64,000 bases of DNA from contig NC_086266.1 in NCBI RefSeq assembly GCF_021018805.1, positions 6,386,001 to 6,450,000 of the forward strand, given 5' to 3'. Shown here piece after piece: positions 19,485 to 32,300 of this stretch. The position numbers were made by a program, and so were the translations under genes. This DNA is from Prinia subflava (lineage: Eukaryota; Chordata; Aves; Passeriformes; Cisticolidae). A model generated the notes under the pieces. It saw only the letters and a list, made by a program, of their open reading frames with translations, did not search any database and was not told where the DNA came from. Numbering within the stretch: position 1 is the first letter of the stretch; each line of letters starts with the position of its first letter.

Positions 19485-22269
19485 CTCAGCCTTTTACAGC
19501 TGCTCCATGAGCACCTGAACTGCCCAGTCCTCCAGGGAAGTGGAAGATGTGCTCAGCTCTGTGTCTGCTGTGTTCTTGGTGCTCAAACCAAGCAAATAAC
19601 CTCAATTAAACCCCTGCTGGTGATGGCCATGAGGGTGAGATTCAGCCATGAGGGTAAGAACAAGTCCAGCCTCTTGGCAGGCAGGGGGGTGGCCATGCAT
19701 GCTTGGGGAATATGATGAGGTGATGGCTGGCTGGGGACCTCGTGAGGAAAATACAGATACTTTTATGTCACAAGCACTGGAAGTGTAAGCAAACGTACAG
19801 CTAGGTTTGTTCTGAGCCCTGTTCAAAATGTGTGAAAGCATAGCAGGGACTTTTTGATTCTCAGCTATTCAAAGTTGTTGGAGTTTTAGAAGTACTGAAG
19901 AAAGTCAGCTTAACCTTCTAAGCATTTGGAATATCCAAAGAAAATGAGATGTGTGCATGGCTTCTTGTTTGAATGTGCTGCCCATGACAGATGATGCCAA
20001 ATTGTGGCATCTTGTAACCAGGCTTGGTTGGGAGAGAAGAACGGTCTGCAGTCTTCCTCCAGGGGCTGTTGGCAGTGGTTTGTGGTAGTTTGTTTTAAAA
20101 AATACCCATTCTATAATAGAAAAGCTGAAATCTGATTATTTAAGAAGTTAAAATTTCCAAATGCTTCCATCTGCTGTGAGAAATAATTCCCACAAAAGAT
20201 TTGAGCAAGTACTGGCACTTGGATTCTGTGCTGGACCTTGGTATTTGCTATTTTCTCATGCTGAAAAAGTTTAATTCTCAACTACAAACCACTGCTCCAG
20301 TGACTCCACACCATTCCTTTGGACTTTCCTAAGGGGAATAGAGCAACAGCAACATAAAGACAAGCCCAGGCCCTCGAGTGAGCATCATGTTTCCAGTTTT
20401 ATCATGCTTTTTGTCTGAGGAATAGAGAGTTTCATTGCACATAACCTGTTTCAATTAGCTCAGATCTTGATCATTCCTACAAAATTAATTTAAGCATAGC
20501 CTTTTGTTGGTCCGGATTAATTGTGCTACTTTTATCACAGATAATAATACAAAAGAGATGTATATGTAGTTTGTATTTCTAGGTCAGGAGCACATCAAGT
20601 TATTAAAATATCCTCTTGTCAATTGATAGCTATACATGTCTTTCAGCCATATTCCTTAAAAGTAGGGTAATACGAACTTCAGAAAACTAATTGCTGTCAT
20701 TATGAAGTGAGACAAGGTGTGAGGAGACTCTGCAGTGGTTTGTGCTGCAAGCTGAGCTCTCAATCCAAGCCTGGGGGAGCAGGGGAAGGGGTCCTGTGTG
20801 TTGGGAAATGTAACTGGGTGCAGGTCTGGTGTTTCCCTGCAGATGCACTCTCTATCTGCCTGTACGCAGATTTCAGTGTACAAAAAGATCCTGTGCTCCT
20901 CTAAGCTGTTTTTTAACAACCTCACGATAAGGTCGGGTTTTTGTCTTGTGGAGTAATTGCTGGGAGATGGAAGCATTTCCATTTTTACTTTATCTCGACC
21001 TTTTCTCACAATAGGTTTCCTTTTTCATATGTGACTTCAGAAGTTATGAACTGGAGGCAATTAAATTTAGGTTTTTAAACTGCTTTCAAATACCTTCCCC
21101 AAGGAAACAGTGAAAGAATAAAATATTACAGAGCAATAGTAATAAATCTATGTTATTGTAAGTCAGTGGGATATTAGTAGGCAATACTGACTAAATCCCT
21201 TGAGGAGGAAAATGAATGTTTTGTGTTCTTATTTTAATCACACAGCTGGGATCCTAATGCAGAGCTAAGACTGGGTAATGCTTCCTGTTTCCTTCATCTC
21301 ACTGGTGGCAGAACACCTAGAATGGCTTTTTGCAAATTTTAATGGAACCTGTTGCACTCCGTTAATAAGGATTTCTTTTCTCCTAAAATCAAGGGATTTT
21401 AGGCAGGTGTCTCCAACATGAGACAGTTTGGTAACAAAGCTGCTGCTAAACCTGCTCTCTGCTATTACTAAATTACTAAAGTCAGCAGATACAGGGTGCA
21501 GCTCTTGGGTAAAATGTTACATTCTAAAGCAAATTGTGCTTAGACCTGTTTGGAGCATTTCCCTGGGACATGTGTAAGCTTGGATATGCTGAAGTGTGAA
21601 AGTGCTGTTGATTCCATTATCACAGAATGAAATGGGTGTTAGGGGGGATTTGCTTGGGTATTTCCTCATGTTTCATATATTGGTTTAGGAAACCAGGTGA
21701 GTAGGTACATTTTATTTTTTCTCTAGTTTCTGCAGAAAAAGATGTTAATTTTCAAAACTATTTACAGTATTATCCACTCACTGTTTTCTTTACAGGAAGG
21801 GGATAATACTTGTCACCTCTTTTGGATTTTGTGTCCTACTGGCTTTGGTCTTCTGTTTTGGTCCTGTGTGGTGATGGAAGCTCACACACAACCCCAGCCT
21901 GCCGAGTTCAGTCATTGTCACAAAAGCCTGCAACAACTTTCCCTTGAAGAGGGCTGCCTTCCAATCCTCCTCCTTTCACAACTTTCTAACATCTGACAGG
22001 AGTGCAGAAGCTGCTAGTACCAGCAGGGAAAATCGTCTTGGCATACTTGACATACAGCAGGTGTAGCTGCCAATGATGCATTTCCTTATCTACAGAAATT
22101 TCTCATTAAAAAGGAGAAGTTGTAGCCAAGCTGTGCTGAAGCTGCCCCGGGGCAGGGTTACTCATGCTGCTCATGTTCAACCTGTGTGTGGTTTAGGTTA
22201 TCCCTGTCCTGCTGTCTTTGTGCTTGGGAAACTCTGCTGCCAGGCTTGCCTGTGGGCTTGGGGTTCCTG
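19485..22269. other. Intergenic, AT-rich, no gene seen
   Basis: About 2.8 kb between the LTR and the ATRX-proximal minisatellites. Only short chance reading frames are present. I see no tRNA, repeat or conserved coding signal. Confidence 0.5.
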
Positions 22270-22560
22270 CAGAGGATGAGGAGGATGAGGGTCCTGCTGG
22301 TGATCCCCACGGAGGAGGAGGAGGGTCAAGATGGTGATCACTGGAGGGGCTGAGGGTCATTCTGGTGATGGCCACAAAACAGGAGGGTCACTCTGGTGAT
22401 CCTGTTGAAGGAGGAGGGCGGTTGTGGTGATCCCTGCAGAGGAGGAAGGTTGTTCTGGGGATCCTCATGGAGAAAAAGAAAGTTGTTCTGGTGATCCTGC
22501 AGAGGAGGAGGGTTGTTCCGGGGATCCCCATGGAGCAGGAGGGTCATTCTGGTGCTGTTA
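22270..22560. repeat. 31-bp minisatellite upstream of ATRX
   Basis: About nine diverged copies of a 31-bp unit. Their TGGTGATCC-type cores are spaced 34, 31, 31, 31, 31, 33, 30 and 31 bp apart. The plus strand is purine-rich (GAGGAGGAGGGT). It ends about 130 bp before a second, unrelated array. Confidence 0.85.
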
Positions 22561-22690
22561 CTAGGAGTTTGGGCAGCTGCCCCGTGTTACTCTTCACAAG
22601 GGTGCCATGTCTAAACGCTGCGATTCACCTGCCGTGGTTGAATGGAGGTTGCAGTTGCCCATCGCCGTGGTTCTCCTGCAGGGATGTGGC

Positions 22691-22954
22691 TCCTGTCCCC
22701 GGTGTGACCCCGGCTCCTGTCCCCGGTGTGACCCCGGCTCCTGTACCCGGTGTGACCCCGGCTCCTGTACCCGGTGTGCCCCCGGCTCCTGTCCCCGGTG
22801 TGCCCCCGGCTCCTGTACCCGGTGTGACCCCGGCTCCTGTCCCTGGTGCGACCCCGGCTCCTGTCCCCGGTGTGCTCCTGGCTCCTGTCCCCGGTGTGCT
22901 CCTGGCTCCTGTCCCCGGTGTGACCCCGGCTCCTGTCCCCACTGTCCCTCCCAG
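22691..22954. repeat. 24-bp minisatellite abutting the ATRX CpG island
   Basis: Ten full copies and one decayed copy of a 24-bp unit starting TCCTGTCCCCGGTGTG and ending CCCCGGC. Substitutions are shared by neighbouring copies, as expected for recent unequal exchange. The minus strand carries GGGG runs about every 10-14 bases. Because 24 is a multiple of 3, long open frames appear on both strands (PAPVPGVT and GSCPRCD repeats); they have no start context or splice structure and I do not treat them as genes. Confidence 0.95.
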
Positions 22955-22959
22955 GACGT

Positions 22960-23364
22960 GTGGCTCCCGCCGCCATGGCGGCCGCCGCGCGCTGGGGCCC
23001 CCTGCCGGGCACAGGTGTCAGTGCACTTTGTTACGAAATGATGTCACGGGCCTCGGCCCATGACGCCAGCGTGACGTCAGCCCCGCCCCGGCCAATCAGC
23101 GCGGGGAATGTTGGGATGGTGACGTAAACTGCCCTAGCAACAGTCGGCGCGGCGCCGCCCAATCAGAAAATAGCTGTGGGCGGCCGTGAGCCAATGGGAG
23201 GCGGCGAAGGAGGACGGCGGCAGGAGGCAGGTCCCCTCAGGCTCCCTCCGATAAGATGGCGGCGGCGCTGGCGATGGCGGCGGCCGCGGCTTTGTCTGCG
23301 CCCAGCGCCTGAGCGCGGCCCCGGCCCGGGCGGCCGCTCCGCTCCGAGCAGCGGCGGCGGAGTC
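22960..23364 (+). promoter_or_regulatory. ATRX: ATRX CpG-island promoter and 5' UTR
   Basis: Elements in order: a perfect 14-bp palindrome GCCGCCATGGCGGC (22970-22983, YY1-type on both strands), a CRE TGACGTCA (23072-23079), a GC box (23081-23089), CCAAT (23092-23096), a CRE-like TGACGTAA (23120-23127), CCAAT (23159-23163), CCAAT (23191-23195) and AAGATGGCGGC (23253-23263, YY1). There is no TATA box. The last YY1 motif probably lies at or just downstream of the transcription start. The island continues into intron 1 to about 23720. Confidence 0.8.
23256..23312 (+). promoter_or_regulatory. Upstream ORF in ATRX 5' UTR
   Basis: ATG at 23256, inside the YY1-type AAGATGGCGGC motif, opens an 18-codon alanine-rich frame ending at TGA 23310-23312, 52 bases before the ATRX ATG. 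It would reduce main-frame initiation if transcription starts upstream of 23256; if it starts at the YY1 motif, the uORF is barely in the leader. Confidence 0.4.
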
Positions 23365-23384
23365 ATGACCGCAGAGCCCGTGAG
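23365..23384 (+). CDS. ATRX: ATRX coding exon 1
   Basis: ATGACCGCAGAGCCCGTGAG encodes MTAEPV(S), matching human MTAEPMS, and ends at donor GTACGG. G at -3 gives an adequate start context. Confidence 0.95.
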
Positions 23385-26300
23385 GTACGGCCGGGCCGGG
23401 CGGCTCCGCGGCGGCCGCGCGGGGTGGGGCGGGGCCGGGCCCGGCGCAGCCTTGGCGGGACGGCCGAGGGCGGGAGGCGGGATGGCGGCGGGAGGGCAGC
23501 GCCGCGCTCGGCCTGGGCGGCGGGGCCGGGCCCGGCGCGGAGGGCGGGAGGGACCGCGCCGTGCCGCGGGCAGGCCCCGGGGGCGGCCCCCGCCCCACGT
23601 GCGAGCGCGGCGGGGAAGCTCCGCCGAGCCCGCGCCGGGCGCAGACAGCGGCGGCCGCCGGGCCGCGGGCAGAACGGCGGCAACTCATAAACGCCCGGGA
23701 AGTCGGGCTGAGGGAAGGGAGGCGCCATGTTAAAGTGTTAATAAATAGTTGTCTTTGTGTGCTTTCGGTTCTGTGTGAATCCCCGGGGCTCTGAGCCCCG
23801 CAGTCCATCGGCCGCAGACACGCCGCGTGCCTGAGGCGCGACACGAACCGTGAGGTGTCGTGGCTCGCCCCTCACAAATGCTTCAGAAACGGAGCTTCAG
23901 ACCGTGCTAGAGAAGCGCCACTGCGTCTTTAGTACTCATCACTCTGGCTTTAGTGCTGAGCCTTGGGTAAAGTTTTTTTCTGCGGTCATATCTGTGTATC
24001 TTCACTTCCCGCCTTATTTTGAGTAGCTTATAACAGCTGTGTCATTTTAGAGGAAAGTTCAAGGGGTAGTGGTTTCTCTCGTCTTTTATATTGCTTCTTT
24101 TGAAGTGTTAACATTTCCAGTTAGGAATCTAGAAAAAGGGGGTTTTGATGATTATCATGATTGTTGATCACATGCTGATGTAGGTCACGAGCGTTGCAAA
24201 TACACATTATTTGGTGCATGACTTCCCAGCAGTTAGCAGTTTCTTCTGTGTGTATTTTCTTCCTTATTTTGTAAGACACGGATTGTCTATCTCTCATCCT
24301 TTCTCCTTCTAACTCCCATTTTCTCCCCTCTCTGCTGTTGAAGTACTTTGACAGTTTAAACAACTTCTTTTGTTGGAGTAATTATTTTGCTGTGTAGACT
24401 GAAGTGCTAATTAAGTGGCTTTCTCCTTTTTCTTCTCCACTCATTGAAAGTCAAGGGTAGAGTTTGATTTCTGTAGAACAAAAAGATCTGAGTTACTAAT
24501 TATGGTCTAGTTTGCAGTCACGGTTAGTACTTTATATTCTGAAAAACGCTCTTCCATTTGGACCACTTTACTTTTTGTTTTACTGTGATTGTCATATTTT
24601 GTTCCCTGTTGTCTGTAATCTTATCTCTTTTTGAACCACTTGTTCGTGGTCAGTAATATGCAGGGTTTGTACTTAACCCTTTCCATATTCTTATCTTGTT
24701 ATTAGTGCCACAATGAGCATTACTAGCAAGGAGTTGTTTGGAGGAAGAGGATGCAAAGCTCATACATTTTCCATGCAATTCTTAGTTTACCTGCCGAGAG
24801 GATGGGATAATTTCAGATTATTTGTGATCTCAAAGATCAGAAAGCATGGGCAGAACTATCTGAGATCATGTGCACTCTTTGGGTGGGATCTGCCCACAGA
24901 GTAAGCAGCCCTGTGACAAACTGCTTTTACGTAGACAGACATAACAATTTTTTGATGCTCCAAACTTTCCTTCTGTTCATGAGCTCAGTTCTCGTTCAGT
25001 TTAAATGTTTGTTCCAATTCCCATCTTCTGTAGAGCTCATCTTGAGCAGTTTGTACCTCACAATTTCTCTGCCAGGAGCTGGACGTGGCACTGCAGTGTC
25101 ACACATGGCACTGGACACTGCGTGGGCTTTGCCTTGTGTCTGTCCAGCCCAGTTCTTCTTAACACTGCAGCTGGAGAGAAGGAAATTAAAAAGAAAAACA
25201 CACCCTGTCTGCCTCTTGTTCCCATTTCCCACAAGTGCTGTTGGCTGTCAGCTGCCTGCATTTCTGTCACTTCATCCTCTGCTCTCTGCAGTTCTGTCCA
25301 TGTCAGAGGTGTGCAGAAATAAAGGACTTGGGAAGATGTGCAAAAAACCTGAATTTGGATGGAAAATGTATTTTCAGCACTTCTGGAAGATTGATTTACA
25401 GCATTTCACAGGAAAATCATCAATCAATACTAGTCTGCTCCTGGAGTTCTAAACTTTTGTTACAAGAATATTTTTATTTAATATTAAGATCGTAGAAGCC
25501 TCCCATGTCTCAAACGAGAAATTTAGAATGATGAAAACTGCAGTAACCTCCTAAGAAACTTTTAAAAAGTGCTGCCTCTGTAAATATTTATAAAAATGCC
25601 TCAATAACTTTTGCCCACCCATTTTTTTTCTTGTCCTTTCCTTTTTAAGGGGAGGAGTCTTTGTCATAGTGACCTAACCTGTTCCTACCGGTTCATGCAT
25701 TGTACAGAATAACACAGCAATAGGGAAAGAAAACAAGGTTTGAATCTTCCTCACTTGAACTATCTGGTAGTCCATGAACATAGGGGGTTTTTTTTTGGTT
25801 TGTGTGGCTGGTTTGGTTTTTTTTGTTTGTTTGGGTTTTTTTTAAGTTGGCAAAATAGGCTTCATTCTTGGGTATTTTAATCCAGGTTTTTCACCTCACA
25901 TTGTGATATTGGTCACTTGGTTTTAAAGTTTTTATTAAATTGTCTGCATTTTTGAGTCAGTTGAATGTCTTTGTTCTGAGTGATATTGCAGGGTTGTTTG
26001 AGGTGTGTTACTTGATGCCACAATGATATAATTGGAAGTAAGTCAACACCAATCTCCTGTATTCCCTAAAGGGACAGTGAAAGTTCTCTGCCTTCCACGC
26101 TGTTCTGGAATGGGCACAGGCAGATTCTTCTGTTCTTCCTGAAGAAAAGCAAAACTGTGTCATCTTCAGTGCCAGGTGTGCCCCAGAACCAGAATCTGCA
26201 GCACTTAAGTGAAATTCTCTGGGAGAGGAACTTAATGCAGAGACTTTTTGATTTCTGGTTTTGTACAATACTTTCCTTTAGGGCTTTGCAAAGTTTGTGT

Positions 26301-29300
26301 TGGGGGTCTTAATAGGGCTTAACTGAAGGTGTCTTTTCTAGGAAACAATTTGGTGTGTCAGAGTGGTGTTTAACACAAATTCTGCAACAGGGTGACCTTA
26401 ACATTGTGGGAATTTGAAATTCTCAGTTCTGTTAGAGACTAACTCCTTGTACCCTGTGCTTGAAGGGTGGAAAACAGAGTGCTCTCTATGTGCCTCTACC
26501 TCACCAAGAGAAAATACCAAAATAATGCTAAAAAGTGCTGTGTTCATCATAGAAACAAATGTGACTGAGTACATTTCAAATTGGATTACCAGAAGTGTCT
26601 TTTACAGAGGGAAGGCCTAAGGATAGTGCTGAACCTCATGAAATCACAGTTTGTATTGCTGGAGCTCAGCTCGTGCCTGCAGGTGATTTGGAAACATGAG
26701 TGAGTTCATGGATGGGTCAGTGGCAGGTTGTTCCCTTGGTGTGGCAGCAAGAGAAAGAAGAAATTGTAGAAATTCAGTGGCAAATATAATGGAAGGTTTT
26801 ATGTTGACTTTAAAAGAGGTGAAGTGTTCTGATTTACTTACTAAAGGAGGAGCATAAGGCTTTCCTAGTCTGTGATGAAATGTAGTTGTCACTCAGGGTA
26901 GGTGATGGATTGATTTGTGTTGGGGTGGGTTTTTTTGTTGGGTTTTAGGGTTGTTTTTTTTATTGTTTGCCAGTCCAAAAGCTGCACAATTGTAGAAATT
27001 TCTGTCTCAGTGAGTCCAACTGTAGGTTTTAGTAGGTTCTTCCTAGAAGCTTTGTTGGGCAAATGCATCTGTCATGTAAAGCAAAACTAGAAAATGGGCA
27101 ATAAATTTGAGACTGAGGTGCATTTTATCTTGTGAAATGGGAACCTGTGCTTTGGATGAGCTACAACCCTCAGTGCAGTGGCAGCTGTGATTGGGAATAT
27201 GGGAGAGTTGAAGGCTTTGATTCTCAGCAGAGCTGGTACTGAAGGAGGTTTTGTTGAGAACCTGTGATCAGCTCCAGGGAGCAGAAGGCAGATGAAGCAA
27301 AAGGCATTTTTAGAGTTAGGGGTCCCTGATGCTCTTGGTTGTGGGGCCCTTCCTTCCCTTCTCACAGAGTGTGTTTAAACATTTTAAATACAGCTTGGTT
27401 TGTGTATTAGGTGTGCTAGACTGAGCTTCCTTTCCTGAATCAACAGAGTAAGGTGTACACTTTACATGATTTTTGTCTCATAAGGGTGCAAATGTTGTGT
27501 TTAGATTTTCAAGTGGCAGCTTCAGCCTTTTTCAGCTTGCAGGGTATTTCACCATTGAAGTTACACTCTGCATTGAGACCAGCCTAACAATGACATTGTT
27601 TGTCTTACTTTTGCCTTGTGGGTTTGTGATGATGTTGCTTGTTTGGGTTTTTTTAAGATCCCGTTAAAGAAGCAGGTTCAAAACAAAGTTGGTGGTTTTT
27701 TTTCATTTTTTAGTGAATGAAGTGTGATAACTCACACCATGTCAACAGATAGAAATTGTGTAATCTTCCTTGAACAGAATAAAGGGTCTCTTAGTGACTT
27801 TGAATTGTTGCTTTCTTATTCCCCTTGTGTGTCTGGAGGAAGATAATTCTGTTTACTTCTCTGAACCTGTTATGCTGTATTTAATCTCCAAAATTACTTC
27901 ACCCACATTACAGAGTGTCTTCAACTGTACCAGGTATCACTTGATTAAGCCCCCATGGATTAAAAGTCAGTTCTAAACAAAGTAAAAAAGTGAGTGTGTG
28001 TTAACAAAGTGTTAGGTAAGGAATCTCTGAAGAAGTGCTGCATGCCTCCATCTCCTTTCAGTCAGAGCTTTAGGTATTTTGATTTATCAGGTATTTTCAG
28101 GTGTATCTGATCTAGTCGGTTCAATGGGGTACAATTCCTCCTGAACACAAGAGAAGTGCTTCACTGTGATAATGGTCAAACACGAGCAGCTCGTGGGGCC
28201 TCCCTGTGTGGAGCCCCCTGGCTGGGCACTGGCCTGGGTGAGCTGTTCGTGTCTCTGCCCGTGCTGGGGCTTGGACTGAGGGCAGGAGGAAGGAGAGGAC
28301 TGCGTGTGGATGCATCAGTCTGTGCAGGGTGGGAGGGTTTGTGCCCTTGGGCAGCAGAGCTGCTTGGTGCCAGCACAAACAGACTGTGTGAATCCTGAGT
28401 GTGAACCCTCACTTGGTGTGGCAGCATTGGTGTTCAGTATAATTGAGGTCCAAAACATGAATCTGATCCAGGACTTACAGTGTCACTTTGCTTTTGCCTG
28501 CAGAAAACCATTGATGAGTTAAAAAACAAACATTGGGATGAAGTGCTCTGTTTCCCCACCATTATAAAATGATACTTTACTTGTTCAAGTAATATAATGG
28601 TAGGCTGATTTTATTTTCTGGTTTTGTATTTTTCTGACAGAAGTAGGTTTCTTAGGTCATGGCAGGTGTGGTGTGTTCACTCCATTTTTTTAATTGGGAT
28701 AAGAAAATAAAACAACTACTGGAGGTTTTATACTCTTTCACTCTTTCCCACAGCTTTAAGGTGTTTCATTCATGTGTTGACATATTGACATACTTTATGT
28801 GAAACAACAATGTAGGCTCTACCCTTGTGACTGAAATCTTTGAACTGGGCTAATTCTAACCCTTTTCCTCCTCATCAGAAAAAACTTTTATGGAGATTTG
28901 CAGGTGACAGAATACTGGCCTGATTATATCAGGGCTTAGGAGTAGTCTCTCTTCCCACCATCCTCAATAAAATATTGAGAATTTTGCTGTGGGTTCTTGG
29001 ATTTCTGCTGTTAACACAGGGATACAGTGTGAAGCAGAGGACGGCTGTCTACAGACCAGCAGTTTAAAAGTACATCTGGTTTTATTTTTCTTTAATTATT
29101 TTTCCTAGGAATTGTTTAATTTTGTCTGCTTAATAGTTCTGTAGTGTTTCAGTTGTTTCAGTTTCAAAAGTGAAAAAAGTCTGGAACTTAATTTGAAGCA
29201 ACTGCAAACATGAATTTAAAAAACTTGTGCCTTGAACTATTTTGAAAGTATAAACATAGAAAAATCTTAGACAAGTGTTGAACTTAAGGAAGGCATATGG

Positions 29301-32300
29301 TTAAAAAGAGCATATTTGTCAACATTGGGATAGATAAAAGCTGGAAAGGACTCCTGTGCCATTTTCAGGAGCCACTTGAAATGCAGATAGGGGACACTTG
29401 TTTAGAGTGATAGTTGGTAGGTGTTTATTTAAAGAAAATGCAGCTTTCAAATGATTGTTCCAGATGTTGACAGTAACTGGGATGTTCCCCATTTCCACTT
29501 TTAAAGTGTCTGAAGAAAGCAAATAGAAACTGAGTGCAATATCAAGGTTTTCAGTGCAGTTTCAGAGGACAGTCCAGTGTGTCCTGGGTTCGCTGCTGAA
29601 GTGGTCAGTGCTGCTCCTTCCCTGGTCATGAATTTTCATCACCTCACCTGCCTTTAGGAGAAATACAATCATGTGAATGTGTGGCAAGTTGGATTCAAAG
29701 TGAAACTGCTTGTTAAAATGTGATTTGTCCGAGGTGATGTGATTTGCTTAGGGGAAGCCCAGTCAGCAGCTGGCACAGGGGGTGAGGCCGTGGTGGTACC
29801 ACGGTGTCACTGCCCCTCCTCAGCTGGGCAGGGGAGGGGGAGGACAGTGAGAAGTTCAGGTTGAGATAAGGACAGGGACATCACCCAGTAATTGCCATCA
29901 TGGGCAAAACAGACTCTGCTTGGGGAAATCAGCTTCATTTATTGCTAGTCAGATCAGAGTAGGGTAATGAGAAATAAATCCCCAGCATTAAAATACCTGG
30001 TCCCAATCCCTTCCTTTCTCCCAGGTTCAGCTTTACTCGACTGTCTGCCTCCTCCTGGTGAGCAGTGCAGGGGGATGGGAATAGGGGCTGTGGTTCACCT
30101 CATCACACTCCTCTCCTCCTCCAGTGTGTGCTCCCTCCCATGGGAGATGGTTCTCCATGGACTTCTCCCATGTGGGTCCTTCCCACGGGCTGCAGCTCTT
30201 CCCAAACTGCTCCAGTGTGGTCCTTTCCCGTCCCACGGGGTTCAGGAGGGGGCTGCTCCAGCAGAGGGTTCCCGTGGGCTCACAGCCTCCTGTGGCATCA
30301 CCCTGAGGGGTGTGGGGTCCTCCTGGTGCCTTGAGAGGCTGCCTGGAACAGAGGCTGGCCAGTGTTAAAGGAGTAAAGTAGGAATTTATTTAAAGGCCTT
30401 CCAAGGACACACCTTGGGCAGTACAAGAGCCCAGCCATGGCTACACCCCAGATGCACCAGGGCTCACGAGTTTTCACCCTTTTATAAATTTTGGTCCATT
30501 TACACATTGGGGTTAATTTTCCAATTACATCTTCAGGTAATGAAGTCCCATCCTCCCAGTTTGCTCTCCTCAGTTCCCTGTTGTTTAAACTTTCTGGTCC
30601 TGGAGCTGCAGTGGTGTCCTTGGTTGTGGGGCTGGAATGGGATTGTTTTGTCTGACTGAGCTGTGAGGAGAACTTGCTAACACTTTATAAGAAGTTCAGA
30701 GTTATATACTAATGCAGCACAGAGTCTGGAAAATATAAAAGCTGAACTTAAGGCATCACTGCCTGGGCTGCAGATGGATCTCTCCTCTGCCCCTGATGTG
30801 CCTCCTGCCCTTTTTCTCCCCTGGCCTCGGTGTCTGCAGGGTTGTTGCTGTCACATCCTTGCTCCCCTCTCCCAGCTGCTGTTTTGCAGCAGGTTTTTCC
30901 CTTCCCAAATCCATAATCCCAGAGGCACTGCGGGCACTGCTGATGGGCTCAGCCTTGGCCAGCAGCGTGTCCCTCTTGGAGCAGGCTGATGTTGGCTCAG
31001 CTGGACGTGGGGGAAGCTTTTGGCATCTCTGCACAGAAGTTTGTAACCCCTGTAGCCTCCCAATGCCAAAACCTGGCCACACAAACCTGCTACAGGTGAG
31101 AACATCCAGGGGACAGCTCTCATCAGGCAGTTGGAATGAAGCGTGTTCGTTCTAGATTAGCACACAAGCTGTCTGGCTCTTTATTTATTCTAATTATTTG
31201 TGGACTCGTTTATAGGTAATTTGACTACTCTGGGTGGTTTGTTATCCTGTAAGGGCCAGGCATTTATTTGCTTTAAGAGCACTTGCTCTGAATGTAGGTA
31301 AGGACTGGTGTGTTCCAAGGTAGCTCCCAAGGTCATGAATCAGGTTCATGGCCAAACCAATAATAGCAGGGCACCTTCCCTTTCAGTCCTCTTTTAATTA
31401 GGCTGAAGGGTGTTGAAATAGCTCTACTACAGTGGTTGGGAAGCCATTTGTTCGGAAAACTCAAGTGTGAAAACACTAATAAATAGCATGGGGACTGTCA
31501 GTGTGGAGGAGCCTGTTTGCCTCAGTAGTGCTTCAGAGATGGTTCTACATTTTTAGGCTCCTATGTTTATTAAAAACCACATTTTTATAGGTTGTGATCA
31601 ATTAAATTGTGACTCAGTCTGTACTCAAACAATAAGCATTTTGCAGCAGAAGCTTTAAACAAAAATAATAGATTGTTATTCTCAAGTATAAATGAATGGC
31701 ATAAAATCACTTTTGTACAAAAGCAGATAAAGCATTGCCCTAAATTAACATTTCTCTCTAGTGAAGTATAGTAAGTGTAACACCTTTACTTAGATTTGAC
31801 CTGGTATTCCTTAACAAAGGCTTATGGTACAAAATGGTGAATAATCAAGAGAAAAAGCAAGTTGAGAAGACTTTTTAGTATTAGTTTGTGTATCATCTTT
31901 TTTGATTGGTTGTCAGCAAGAACATTTTGCTCTGAAAATGATAATTTTAGGTTAGTTAGGATAAGAGTTAGTGAATGGTAGTAGATAATGTTCCAAGTAT
32001 TAGTCACAAAGATGCATGCATACTATTCTGAATTTATTCTGTACTGACAACAGTAATATTAAACTCATCTATAGCTCCCATTTTCTTTCTAGAATGCTGT
32101 TACCAAAACAAGTTATTTATAAACTAAATGAGCAGAATTCCACATGTGTGGCTTTTTTGTTGTTGTTGTTGTTTTTACTACCAAAAATGCACTTTCTTGT
32201 GGCCTTACTAAATGTGCTTTATTTCTTCAGACCATCTGGAATGGATATAAAATCTCTTTATATGCTTTTATTATCAAATAATTCTGAACAACTCTAATTT

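Noticed and set aside
22467..23063. Repeats PAPVPGVT / GSCPRCDP / GDRSRGHT on both strands near the ATRX promoter
   Set aside because: A 24-bp array keeps any stop-free frame open; there is no start context, intron structure or conserved protein.
23134..23844. 236-codon minus-strand frame over the ATRX promoter
   Set aside because: CpG-island artefact overlapping CCAAT boxes and exon 1; Pro/Arg/Ala-rich with no recognisable domain.
30756..31155. Overlapping ~70-120-codon frames in ATRX intron 1
   Set aside because: They lie in a degenerate interspersed repeat and show no conserved protein or splice structure.
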